Below, one piece after another: positions 30,302-37,786 of a stretch of DNA of 37,786 bases; positions within the stretch are counted from its first letter, which is position 1, and each line of letters starts with the position of its first letter. The DNA lies in the NCBI GenBank assembly GCA_900547125.1, contig URFU01000005.1:1-37786 (forward strand), read 5' to 3'. Source of the stretch: an uncultured Collinsella sp. Its GTDB lineage: Bacteria > Actinomycetota > Coriobacteriia > Coriobacteriales > Coriobacteriaceae. The notes below the pieces were generated by a model. It saw only the letters and a list, made by a program, of their open reading frames with translations, was not told the origin of the DNA and did not search any database. Position numbers and translations under genes: made by a program.

Positions 30302-32755
30302 ATGCGCGTTTCTTACGACTGGCTCAAGACCATGATCGATATTCCGGAGGATCCCAAGACCCTTTCGGACGAATATATCCGTACCGGCACCGAGGTCGAG
30401 GCGATCGACACCGTGGGTGAGTCCTTCGACCACGTGGTGACCGCCAAGGTGCTCACCAAGACCCCGCATCCCGATAGCGACCATATGTATGTGTGCTCGG
30501 TCGACGTGGGCGACAAGAACCTCGACGCCGACGGCAACCCCGCCCCGTTGCAGATCGTCTGCGGCGCGCAGAACTTTGAGGCCGGCGACCACATCGTCAC
30601 GGCCATGATCGGTGCTGTGCTTCCCGGCGACGTTAAGATCAAGAAGAGCAAGCTTCGCGGCGTCGTGTCCATGGGCATGAACTGCTCTGCGCGCGAGCTC
30701 GGCCTGGGCGGCGATCACTCCGGCATCATGATCCTGCCCGAGGATACGCCCTGCGGCATGCCGTTTGCCGAGTACGTGGGCTCGAGCGATACCGTGCTCG
30801 ACTGCGAGATCACGCCCAACCGTCCCGACTGCCTGTCCATGATTGGCATGGCCCGCGAGACCGGTGCCATCTTCGACCGCGATTTCCATGTTGAGCTGCC
30901 CGCCATCAAGGCGGAGACTGGCCGCGCGACCGACGACGAGCTTTCGGTCGAGATTGCCGACGAGGGCCTGTGCGACCGCTATGTCGCCCGCATCGTGCGC
31001 AACGTGAAGGTCGGCCCCTCGCCCGACTGGATGGTCAAGCGCCTCAACGCCCTGGGCGTGCGTCCGCACAACAACATCGTCGACATCACCAACTATGTGA
31101 TGATGCTCACCGGTCAGCCGCTGCATGCCTTTGACCTGGATACCTTTGCCGAACGCGATGGCCATCGCCGCGTGGTGGTTCGCGCCGCCCAACAGGACGA
31201 GAAGTTCACGACCCTCGACGGCGAGGAGCGCGTGCTCGACGCCGGCATGGGCCTCATCACCGACGGCGAGCGTCCCGTGGCGCTGGCCGGCGTTATGGGC
31301 GGCATGGATTCCGAGATCGAGGATGACACCGTCGACGTGATGGTCGAGAGTGCCTGCTTCAACGCCGGTCGCACCTCGCACACCAGCCGCGATCTGTCGC
31401 TGATCTCCGACGCCTCCATCCGTTTTGAGCGCCAGGTCGATGAGACCGGCTGCGTGGATGTCGCCAACGTTACCTGCGCGCTGATCGAGGAGATCGCCGG
31501 CGGCGAGGTCGCTCCCGGCTACGTCGACGTTTTCCCCGCGCCCAAGACCATCGACAGCATCAAGCTGCGCCTGGCCCGCGTGCACGCCATTTGCGGTGCC
31601 GACATCGAGCCCGAGTTTATCGAGCGTTCGCTCACTCGCCTGGGCTGCACCGTCGAGCGCGACGGCGAGGACTTTATGGTCACCCCGCCGAGCTTCCGCC
31701 CCGACCTGCCGCGCGAGATCGATCTGATCGAGGAGGTCCTGCGCCTGTGGGGCATGGGCCGCGTGACGGCGACCATTCCGGCTGCCAAGAACCACATCGG
31801 CGGCCTGACCCGCGAGCAGAAGCTCACCCGCAAGGTCGGCGAGATCCTGCGCGCCTGCGGCCTCAATGAGACCACGACTTTTGGCTTTGCCGCTCCGGGC
31901 GACCTGGAGAAGATCGGCATGTCCACCGAGGGCCGCGGCTGCCCCGTGGTGCTCATGAATCCGCTGGTAGCCGAGCAGACCGAGATGCGTCGCTCGCTGC
32001 TGCCGGGCCTGCTGCAATCCGTGGCCTATAACGAGGCGCACGGTACGCCCAACGTGCACCTGTACGAGGTCGGCAGCCTGTTCCACGGTCGCGAGAACGC
32101 CAGCCTGCCCAAGGAGACCAAGTCCGTGGCGGGTGTGCTCTCGGGCCAGTGGAGCGAGCAGTCCTGGAACATGAAGTATCGCAAGCTGCGCTTCTTCTTT
32201 GGCAAGGGCATTGTCGAGGAGCTGCTCGCCCAGCTGCGCATCGAGAAGGTTCGCTTCCGTCCCGTCGAGGGCGAGGGCTACGCTTTCTTGCAGCCGGGTC
32301 GTGCGGCCGAGGTTCTGTCCGGCGGCACCGTGCTGGGCTGGGTCGGCGAGATCCACCCCGAGGCGCGCGAAGCCATGGGCATCGACGAGGTCGTCGTTGC
32401 CTTTGAGCTCGACCTGGACAAGCTGATCAAGGGCGCCCGCAACCAGGAGAACTACCGCGAGTTCTCGCAGTATCCGGCTGTTGAGCACGATCTGGCTATC
32501 GTGGTCGATAACTCCGTGACCTGCGAGGATCTTGAGCGCCGCATTACCAGCGCCGGCGGCAAGCTGCTCGAGGGCGTGCGTCTGTTCGACGTCTATCGCG
32601 ATCCGGTCCGCGTGGGCGTGGGCAAAAAGTCCATGGCCTTCGCGCTTACGTATCGCTCCGACGACCACACGCTCACCAGCGAAGAGGTCGAGAAGGCACA
32701 CCAGAAGATCGTCACCAAGGTGTGCAAGGGCGTAAACGGCGAGGTCCGCGGCTAG
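30302..32755 (+). CDS. pheT: Phenylalanyl-tRNA synthetase beta subunit
   Basis: 817 aa, full length. Domains in order: B1 N-terminal (MRVSYDWLKTMIDI), the tRNA-binding EMAP-like fold (residues ~40-150, HPDSDHMYVCSVDVG, IVCGAQNFEAGD), the B3/B4 editing domain (RPDCLSMIGMARE, VDITNYVMMLTGQPLHAFD), the B5 domain (FRPDLPREIDLIEEVLRLWG), the synthetase-like core (NPLVAEQTEMRRSLLPGLLQ) and the C-terminal ferredoxin-fold anticodon-binding domain (YPAVEHDLAIVVD, FALTYRSDDHTLTSEEV). It forms the alpha2-beta2 enzyme with PheS and edits mischarged Tyr-tRNA. GAAAGGAGACC precedes the ATG, 63 bases after pheS. The reading frame is intact, unlike pheS. Confidence 0.97.
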   Translation: MRVSYDWLKTMIDIPEDPKTLSDEYIRTGTEVEAIDTVGESFDHVVTAKVLTKTPHPDSDHMYVCSVDVGDKNLDADGNPAPLQIVCGAQNFEAGDHIVTAMIGAVLPGDVKIKKSKLRGVVSMGMNCSARELGLGGDHSGIMILPEDTPCGMPFAEYVGSSDTVLDCEITPNRPDCLSMIGMARETGAIFDRDFHVELPAIKAETGRATDDELSVEIADEGLCDRYVARIVRNVKVGPSPDWMVKRLNALGVRPHNNIVDITNYVMMLTGQPLHAFDLDTFAERDGHRRVVVRAAQQDEKFTTLDGEERVLDAGMGLITDGERPVALAGVMGGMDSEIEDDTVDVMVESACFNAGRTSHTSRDLSLISDASIRFERQVDETGCVDVANVTCALIEEIAGGEVAPGYVDVFPAPKTIDSIKLRLARVHAICGADIEPEFIERSLTRLGCTVERDGEDFMVTPPSFRPDLPREIDLIEEVLRLWGMGRVTATIPAAKNHIGGLTREQKLTRKVGEILRACGLNETTTFGFAAPGDLEKIGMSTEGRGCPVVLMNPLVAEQTEMRRSLLPGLLQSVAYNEAHGTPNVHLYEVGSLFHGRENASLPKETKSVAGVLSGQWSEQSWNMKYRKLRFFFGKGIVEELLAQLRIEKVRFRPVEGEGYAFLQPGRAAEVLSGGTVLGWVGEIHPEAREAMGIDEVVVAFELDLDKLIKGARNQENYREFSQYPAVEHDLAIVVDNSVTCEDLERRITSAGGKLLEGVRLFDVYRDPVRVGVGKKSMAFALTYRSDDHTLTSEEVEKAHQKIVTKVCKGVNGEVRG

Positions 32756-32862
32756 GATTTGCGCTGGGTATAGGTCAGCTGTGGCTGCTGCTGAGTCCTA
32801 CGTGACCGCTATGCTCGGTATGAGACACCGCTGAGCCTGCATATATGACACGCGCATTACAT

Positions 32863-32898
32863 AACGGCGTGCTGCTTTGTCGGCAGTGCGCCGTTTTG
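32863..32898 (+). terminator. Terminator of pheST
   Basis: AACGGCGTGCTGC pairs with GGCAGTGCGCCGTT (two G-T pairs) around CTTTGTC-type loop bases, then TTTT. It overlaps the -35 of the next promoter, an economical layout. The 110 bases between pheT and this stem show nothing else. Confidence 0.55.
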
Positions 32899-32905
32899 CT
32901 ATGAT
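32877..32905 (+). promoter_or_regulatory. Promoter of the nickel/cobalt transporter operon
   Basis: TTGTCG (32877-32882), a 17-bp spacer and TATGAT (32900-32905). The predicted start is near 32912, just before the dyad at 32916-32943, so a bound repressor would block initiation. Confidence 0.65.
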
Positions 32906-32915
32906 AGCCCGCGGC

Positions 32916-32943
32916 GTGTTACGAATTTGACAATACGTAACAC
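32916..32943. promoter_or_regulatory. NikR-like operator (GTGTTAC-N14-GTAACAC)
   Basis: GTGTTACG and CGTAACAC, perfect 8-bp arms 12 bases apart. As GTGTTAC-N14-GTAACAC it equals the NikR-site form I recall for Deltaproteobacteria. It sits at the transcription start of the transporter operon. The leader after it is only about 60 bases, too short for a cobalamin riboswitch. No nikR gene is in the window. Confidence 0.65.
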
Positions 32944-33000
32944 TGGCAAGGTGATTTAAGCGGCGTTGCAATTCCGTGCGCCGACAACCGGGAGGCGTAC

Positions 33001-34086
33001 ATGCACATTCCAGATAATTATCTGTCCCCGCAGACCGATGCCGTCATGGCGGTGGCAATGGTGCCCGTTTGGGCCCACTGCATCAAGAAGGTGCGCGCCA
33101 CGCTCGATCGCGAGCACATGGCTTTCCTGGGCATCTGCGCCGCATTTTCCTTCTTGCTCATGATGTTCAACGTGCCGTTGCCCGGCGGCACCACAGGCCA
33201 CGCCGTCGGCGGCGCACTCATCGCGTTGCTGCTGGGCCCCGAGGCCGCGGCTATCGCTGTCTCGGTCGCGCTGGCGCTGCAGGCGCTGCTATTTGGCGAC
33301 GGCGGCGTTCTGTCGTTTGGCGCCAACTGCTTTAACATGGCCTTTGTGCTGCCGTTTGTCGCTGCTATCGTGTTCCGTGCGCTCAACAGCCGTCTGTACG
33401 ACAAGAGCTGGGGCACCTCGGTTTCTGCCATCGTGAGCGGCTGGGTCGGTCTGTGCCTGGCGGCCCTGTGCGCGGCAATCGAGTTTGGTATTCAGCCGAT
33501 GCTCTTTACCAACGCTTCAGGTGCGCCGCTGTACTGCCCCTTCCCGTTGTCTGTGGCTATTCCGGCCATGTTGATCCCGCATATGCTGGTCGCCGGTGTT
33601 GTCGAGGGCGTGGCGACGGCTGCGATCTACGGTTTCATTAAGAAGACGGCACCGAGCATTATCGTCGGACCCGAGGCCGTCGATGGCCAGCTTGCTGCCG
33701 AGGGCGCTGCTGCCAAGAAGACCTCGCTGGTCCCCACGCTCATCTTGGTTGCCGTGCTTGTCGTGGCCACGCCGCTGGGCCTGCTGGCCACGGGTGACGC
33801 CTGGGGTGAGTGGGACGCCGAGGGCGCCGCGACCGCCGTTCAGGAGGCTGGCGACGACAGCCTGCAGGCTTCGGTCGGTCTCGACACCCCGACCTTTGCC
33901 GACGCGCTGCCCACGGGTGATTACCTGCAGGCCTATTCCGAGGAGCAGGGTCTTGGCTTTGCCGGTCAGGCTGCCATGTATATCCTGTCCGGCGTGATTG
34001 GCGTGGCGGTGCTCACCATCGCATTCCGTCTGATCTCGCTGACGGTCAAGGAAAGCGGTGCTCATGGCAATAGCCGAGCTGCCTAG
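33001..34086 (+). CDS. nikM: Nickel/cobalt ECF transporter substrate-binding component with fused NikN-like part
   Basis: 361 aa. The N-terminus MHIPDNYLSP, with His2 as a metal ligand, and GGTTGHAVGGAL, with the second His, are diagnostic of CbiM/NikM. FGANCFNMAFVLPF is another family motif. Six or more hydrophobic helices follow. The C-terminal ~120 residues (VPTLILVAVLVVATPLGLLA, ATGDAWGEWDAEG, a long loop and a last helix) match the NikN/PDGLE module, here fused to M. The group I ECF transporter imports Ni2+ or Co2+. I favour nickel because of the NikR-like operator and no B12 riboswitch. GGGAGGCGTAC precedes the ATG. The next gene overlaps its end by 23 bases. Confidence 0.85.
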   Translation: MHIPDNYLSPQTDAVMAVAMVPVWAHCIKKVRATLDREHMAFLGICAAFSFLLMMFNVPLPGGTTGHAVGGALIALLLGPEAAAIAVSVALALQALLFGDGGVLSFGANCFNMAFVLPFVAAIVFRALNSRLYDKSWGTSVSAIVSGWVGLCLAALCAAIEFGIQPMLFTNASGAPLYCPFPLSVAIPAMLIPHMLVAGVVEGVATAAIYGFIKKTAPSIIVGPEAVDGQLAAEGAAAKKTSLVPTLILVAVLVVATPLGLLATGDAWGEWDAEGAATAVQEAGDDSLQASVGLDTPTFADALPTGDYLQAYSEEQGLGFAGQAAMYILSGVIGVAVLTIAFRLISLTVKESGAHGNSRAA

Positions 34087-34900
34087 CTGGCTTGCGACCG
34101 AGCAGCGTTACGAGCCCGCGGGGGCTCGGCATCGTGTGATGCAAAAGAATGTCCTGCACCTGGCGAGCCTGCTTGAGCGGGTTCGCCTGGGTGGAGGCGC
34201 GCACGAGGGCGGGTCGATGGTCGACCGCGCCCTTTCTTGCGTTTCGGCTCCGGTGCGCCTGGTGGGGATGTTCGTCTGCGTCCTGTGCGTGTGTCTGACG
34301 CAGAGTCCGCTGTACCTGATGCTGATGGCGGCGATCGCGTTGGTGCTGGTCGCGGTGCGCCCCGCACGCGGGCTGCGTGCGACCTTTGTACCGGCGCTCG
34401 GCGCCACGGGGCTTGCGGTGGTTCTGGCACTGCCTGCCCTGCTGCTGGGCGCGTCTGCCACGAGCGCCATGCTCAAGATCGCGCTCAAGACCTTCATTAA
34501 TGTGTCGCTGGTGCTGGGCGTTTCGTGGACGCTTACCTGGAGTCGCATGTCTGCGGCGCTTAAGATGCTGCGCCTGCCCGACGAGGTCATCTTTACCTTC
34601 GATATGGCGCTCAAGCATATCGAGGTGCTGGGACGCACGGCGCACGATCTGTGCGAATCGGTCATGCTGCGCAGCGTCGGTTCCGCGCCTGCGGGTTTTT
34701 CGCGCACCGACTCGCTGGCGGGTATCATGGGCATGACGTTTATCAAGGCGATGGAATGCAGCCGCGCGATGGACGAGGCCATGCTGTGCCGCGGCTTCGC
34801 CGGCGTGTATCCGGCGCCTGCACGGAGCGGCTTTGGCTGGCGCGATACCGTTTACGCGGCCGTTGTGACGTTGCTCGCCGTGTTGTGCGCGGTGTTGTAG
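34064..34900 (+). CDS. nikQ: Energy-coupling factor transmembrane component (CbiQ/NikQ)
   Basis: 278 aa. Hydrophobic segments around residues 65-110, 115-165 and the C-terminus. SALKMLRLPDEVIFTFDMALKHIEVL is the conserved T-component region, and SRAMDEAMLCRGFAG carries the Arg-Gly signature that couples to the ATPase. It links the NikM-type subunit to the ATPase. It overlaps the end of the M gene by 23 bases. I use the ATG at 34064; a GTG two codons earlier is also possible. The N-terminal ~50 residues are hydrophilic. Nickel versus cobalt rests on the operator, as for the neighbouring gene. Confidence 0.85.
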   Translation: MAIAELPSWLATEQRYEPAGARHRVMQKNVLHLASLLERVRLGGGAHEGGSMVDRALSCVSAPVRLVGMFVCVLCVCLTQSPLYLMLMAAIALVLVAVRPARGLRATFVPALGATGLAVVLALPALLLGASATSAMLKIALKTFINVSLVLGVSWTLTWSRMSAALKMLRLPDEVIFTFDMALKHIEVLGRTAHDLCESVMLRSVGSAPAGFSRTDSLAGIMGMTFIKAMECSRAMDEAMLCRGFAGVYPAPARSGFGWRDTVYAAVVTLLAVLCAVL

Positions 34901-34944
34901 CGCGGACGGTCGAACCGTCGATGTGAGTAGGGAAGGGCGACGTT

Positions 34945-35715
34945 TTGGCAAACGATACAAATGGCGCGATGGGTGCGAGCAGCGCTGCCGGCACCGAGGT
35001 CACGCCGCTCATCGAGTTTCGCGACGTGGTGTTTTCCTATGCGGGGCTTACGGTGGTCGACGGCGTGTCATTGCAGGTGAACCGTGGGGAGCGCGTTGCT
35101 CTGCTTGGGCCTAACGGCTGCGGCAAGACGACGATCATGCGTCTTATCAACGGCCTTGAGCTTGCGGACGCGGGTGCGTACCTGTTCGACGGGTATGCGG
35201 GCGATGCCGCATATCTCAAGGATTCCGCGACGGCCCAGCGGTTCCATCAGCGCGTGGGCTTTGTGTTCCAAAACGCCGATGCGCAGCTCTTTTGTGCCAC
35301 GGTCGGCGAGGAAGTCGCGTTTGGCCCGGCTCAAATGGGGCTGCCGGCAGACGAGCTCGAGCGCCGCGTCCGCGATGCCATGGAGCTGTTCCAGGTTGCC
35401 GATCTTGCCGACGTCTCTCCCTATCAGCTCTCGGGCGGGCAAAAGAAGCGCGTTGCGCTGGCTGCGGTGGTGTCGATGAACCCGGATATCCTGGTGCTCG
35501 ACGAGCCCACCAACGGACTTGACGAGGACTCGTGCGACATCGTGGTCAACTTTCTACTGGCCTATGTTGCTGCCGGCAAGACGGTCTTGATGAGCACACA
35601 CCATCAGGATTTGGTGCGGCGCCTGGGTGCCCGCGCCATCTATATCGATCGATATCACCATGTGGTTGAGGCGCCGGTGTCGTCGTATGGAACCGAGAGC
35701 GGCGCTGCGGAATAG
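34945..35715 (+). CDS. nikO: Energy-coupling factor ATPase (CbiO/NikO)
   Basis: 256 aa. An ABC ATPase with Walker A GPNGCGKTTIMRLI, the Q-loop FVFQNADAQLFCATVGEEVAFG (typical of ECF ATPases), signature LSGGQKKRVALA, Walker B ILVLDEPTNGLD and the switch His in MSTHHQD. It powers metal uptake with the M and Q subunits. Start: TTG at 34945 with GGAAGGGCGACG upstream. About 20 N-terminal residues (Asn, Gly, Ala, Ser) precede the domain and could be extra. It is the last gene of the operon, 44 bases after the Q gene. A short GC-rich hairpin follows the stop. Confidence 0.92.
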   Translation: MANDTNGAMGASSAAGTEVTPLIEFRDVVFSYAGLTVVDGVSLQVNRGERVALLGPNGCGKTTIMRLINGLELADAGAYLFDGYAGDAAYLKDSATAQRFHQRVGFVFQNADAQLFCATVGEEVAFGPAQMGLPADELERRVRDAMELFQVADLADVSPYQLSGGQKKRVALAAVVSMNPDILVLDEPTNGLDEDSCDIVVNFLLAYVAAGKTVLMSTHHQDLVRRLGARAIYIDRYHHVVEAPVSSYGTESGAAE

Positions 35716-35794
35716 TTGCTGCGTAGAGCGTGCGTAGCCGCCCGCGCGGCTTTGCCGTGATGGTATAGTTATCCAGGTTTTTATGGGGGTGGCT

Positions 35795-36643
35795 ATGCCA
35801 AGCTGGAACATTCATATCGCTCAGACGGAGCGTTTGCTGGAGCGCACCGGTGCGCTTGCCAATAGCGTGCGCGACCGCAATGCCTTTTTGTTTGGCTGCG
35901 TGGTTCCGGATATCTTCGTGGGCTATATGGTCCCTGGCATCGCCGATCCCATCCCGTACCGCATTACGCACTTTGCCAAGCCTGAGCCCATCCCTAAGCC
36001 TCGTGAGCATGAGTTCTGGGATACCTATGTGGCACCGTTGCTTAAAAGTTCGCCCACCGGTGCGCCGGCCGCGGCGACCTCGATTATCGAGGAACGCGAG
36101 CGACTGAATCGCGTGCACTATCCCCAGCGCTACAAGGATGCCGAGCCGGTTGTCGGCCCTGGCGCCTGTGAGTTCTCGCTTGCGTCCGAGGATGTGGCGC
36201 AGTCGCTGCTCGATTTAACGCTGGGCGTCTGGTCGCATCTGGTGGCCGATACCGTATGGAATACGCGCGTGAATCAGTACCTGGAGGCGCACGGCGGCAA
36301 GCCGTGCGAGGAATTCCGCATTAAAAAGCAAGGCGACTTTGACTGGTTTGGCAAGACGCTCGGCATTGTTTCGATTCCGCGCGCGACCGATCGCCTGTAT
36401 ACCGCTGCGGCACGTTTTGGGCAGTATCCCATCCATAAGGAGTATGTGCTCAAGACCATCGGCGTTATGCACGAGATCGTGCGCGAAAACCCCGGTGAGC
36501 CCGACCATCCGCCATACCGCCTGCTGACCGAGGAGTTCTTCGACGCGACGTTTACCGAGGTGATCGAGCTGACCGAGGCGGGCTTTGCGGCTCGCGTTGC
36601 CGCTTCTGACGTCCCCGCAGTGCCTTTGATCGCTAGCTGCTAG
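35795..36643 (+). CDS. Zinc-dependent phospholipase C-like protein
   Basis: 282 aa. The start MPSWNIHIAQTERLLERTG with an early Trp and His, then GCVVPDIFVGYM, and in the middle GVWSHLVADTVWNTRVNQYL with an H..D pattern resemble the zinc-dependent phospholipase C / S1-P1 nuclease-like fold (PF00882). No signal peptide, so a cytoplasmic hydrolase is likelier than a toxin. Start: ATG at 35795 with GGGGGT in front; an in-frame ATG lies 12 bases earlier. The gene ends overlapping the convergent next gene by 4 bases. The substrate is unknown. Confidence 0.65.
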   Translation: MPSWNIHIAQTERLLERTGALANSVRDRNAFLFGCVVPDIFVGYMVPGIADPIPYRITHFAKPEPIPKPREHEFWDTYVAPLLKSSPTGAPAAATSIIEERERLNRVHYPQRYKDAEPVVGPGACEFSLASEDVAQSLLDLTLGVWSHLVADTVWNTRVNQYLEAHGGKPCEEFRIKKQGDFDWFGKTLGIVSIPRATDRLYTAAARFGQYPIHKEYVLKTIGVMHEIVRENPGEPDHPPYRLLTEEFFDATFTEVIELTEAGFAARVAASDVPAVPLIASC

Positions 36644-37710
36644 CCGGCCGGTCCGGCAGTGAATAGCTCAACCCAATCGACAAGTAGCTCTTGCCGTAAG
36701 GTATCTTCGGCAATGCGCTCCTGTTTGGTCTTTGGGATGTGGGGAAGCCCGGCCTTTTTATGGATGAGCTCGGCTATGTGGTCGAAGCTCTTCTCCTTGA
36801 TCTGGTCATAGGTAATTTGGATGACGTCGTAGCCCATGCTTGTGAGTGCGGTGGCGCGCTCGGCATCGTAGAGGCTCGCGGCTTCGCTGTCATGGGCGGA
36901 GCGGCCTTGGCATTCAAGGATGACGCCCATGCTGTCGGTGTTGCTCTCTATGAGGATATCGGCGTAGCAGCAGGTTTTGTCATACAGTGAGCGTGCGGCG
37001 TCGCTGAGTGGGATGCGCACGTTGTTTGCGATGTCGATGCCCATGCCGCCCTCGTCGCGGGGGAGCGAGACAAGCATGGAGGTCTGTACTTCGAAGGGCG
37101 AGGCGGTCTGCCCCGTCATGTTCTCAGCCGCCCAGCGCAGTTGTTTGACGCCGCGCAGGCCTGCGGCTTGCTTGGCGAACGTGGCGATATCCGTTGCGGT
37201 AAGAAGCGGCGTGCGCTTCCATAAGTTGGTGTCATTGCCCTTGGTGTCGTTAACTCGCTCCCAGCCACAGTTGGGTGGAATGAGCTTAAGCGAAATAGCT
37301 TCATCGAGTTGTTGTTGCGTTCGCTTGCAGGGCTTAAACACTGCAAAGGAGCCGCACATCTCGTAGCAAGCCATGAGTAACTGGTTGCGTGAAACCTGCG
37401 TAGCAAGGTTGAGCAGCGTGAACTCCGGTGACGTGACATCAAACCCATGTTCAGTCTGCCTAAACGAACCAGGAGGCGGCTCTTGGGTTAGCAGACGGCT
37501 ATGAAATAGCTTTCCGTTCGCACGCTGTTTTCTTTCGCTCACGAATCTCCAAACTGGTGTGCCGAGCAAGTCTTTAAAAACTGGCTGTTTTGAGTAATGC
37601 ACCAAGCGATGGTCATGGTCAGGCGGCAGGATTGCCGGATAGAGTCCCAGTATCTGGGGCGGGATGCGATAGTACTGAAAAGCTGTGGGTCCGCAAGCGA
37701 GAAATGACAT
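36640..37710 (-). CDS. Nuclease-fold (DUF559/Vsr-like) protein, function unknown
   Basis: 356 aa. The N-terminal half (ILGLYPAILPPD, RLVHYSKQPVF, TSPEFTLLNLATQVSRNQLLMACYEMCG) resembles the regulatory part of AbiEi-like or DUF559 proteins. The C-terminal part (YADILIESNTDSMGVILECQG, then DAERATALTSMGYDVIQITYDQI) looks like the PD-(D/E)xK / Vsr-like nuclease fold: Asp, then E-x-Q, then an alpha helix and a Tyr-Asp-Val strand. Such proteins are frequent in Coriobacteriia and vary between strains. No signal or membrane segment. A weak ribosome binding site precedes the ATG. The final 76 bases of the window (37711-37786) contain no gene I can see. Confidence 0.6.
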   Translation of the reverse strand: MSFLACGPTAFQYYRIPPQILGLYPAILPPDHDHRLVHYSKQPVFKDLLGTPVWRFVSERKQRANGKLFHSRLLTQEPPPGSFRQTEHGFDVTSPEFTLLNLATQVSRNQLLMACYEMCGSFAVFKPCKRTQQQLDEAISLKLIPPNCGWERVNDTKGNDTNLWKRTPLLTATDIATFAKQAAGLRGVKQLRWAAENMTGQTASPFEVQTSMLVSLPRDEGGMGIDIANNVRIPLSDAARSLYDKTCCYADILIESNTDSMGVILECQGRSAHDSEAASLYDAERATALTSMGYDVIQITYDQIKEKSFDHIAELIHKKAGLPHIPKTKQERIAEDTLRQELLVDWVELFTAGPAG

Positions 37711-37786
37711 GGCAATCCGATCGTTCGAGCGTTGTTTTGGGCTAGAAAGGCTATCGGTTTCGGAAGTGCGGGGAAAAAGACAAACA

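Noticed and set aside
30281..32701. Very long antisense reading frame (806 codons) opposite pheT
   Set aside because: pheT matches its family end to end. Antisense openness is common in GC-rich genes, and the predicted residues have no family motifs and no ribosome binding site.
32912..33000. Cobalamin riboswitch before the CbiM-like gene
   Set aside because: The leader is below 100 bases and lacks the B12-box GCCACTG.
1..37786. CRISPR array, prophage, insertion sequence or integrase
   Set aside because: No spaced direct repeats with unique spacers, no transposase or integrase motifs, and no target-site duplications noticed.

Overview
The window reads as a chromosomal segment of a GC-rich, anaerobic member of the Actinomycetota, most like the gut Coriobacteriia (Collinsella-type). 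The reasons are the GC-rich codon use, an oxygen-sensitive class III ribonucleotide reductase with its activase, an aldo/keto reductase fused to a 4Fe-4S module, a T-box before pheST, and the secreted and DUF4012 protein styles. The genus call is an impression from protein style. No phage, insertion sequence, CRISPR array or conjugation gene was found; most of the window looks like core genome with a few accessory genes.

Layout. 1-4030 (minus): an amino-acid ABC lipoprotein (cut by the window edge), endonuclease IV, a Gfo/Idh/MocA oxidoreductase and a ferredoxin-like aldo/keto reductase. Two near-identical 77-bp palindromic repeats separate the last three genes. 4192-5733: a 64-aa protein resembling a cyclase tail, ketopantoate reductase and a small membrane protein. 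5923-9542: a secreted protein, then metY and a divergent LysR regulator. The metY leader carries a 17-codon Cys-containing upstream ORF, and an ATC-N9-GAT dyad lies between the two promoters. 9606-12126 (plus): RNase HI, a second Gfo/Idh/MocA protein with acylphosphatase, and a Fur-family regulator. 12142-14022 (minus): a frameshifted HAD phosphatase and a coupled FKBP/SlyD-like plus UreE-like pair without urease. 14143-16007: M19 dipeptidase and a YgjP-like metallopeptidase. 16014-21253 (minus): nrdD, nrdG, folE, an HD protein and folB, behind a promoter flanked by two NrdR-type boxes spaced 32 bp. 21615-21689: tRNA-Val(GAC). 21979-26877: an EamA exporter, a DUF4012 surface protein and glmM. 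27083-28657: an M32 carboxypeptidase with an in-frame TAA. 28791-32755: T-box leader, pheS with an in-frame TAG, and pheT. 32877-35715: an ECF-type transporter (M, Q, O) behind a GTGTTAC-N14-GTAACAC dyad that suggests nickel and NikR control. 35795-37710: a zinc phospholipase C-like protein and a nuclease-fold protein.

Three themes stand out. First, nickel handling: a NikR-like operator on the transporter, plus a coupled UreE-like and SlyD-like pair with no urease genes in the window. Second, sulfur control: a Cys-containing leader peptide before metY, with a LysR regulator alongside. Third, three conserved genes (HAD, M32, pheS) are each broken by a small lesion. The pheS lesion is collinear with the family and followed by a good ribosome binding site, so it may be a real split gene, readthrough or an assembly error. 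Folate and anaerobic dNTP genes share one strand and spacing that suggests co-expression.
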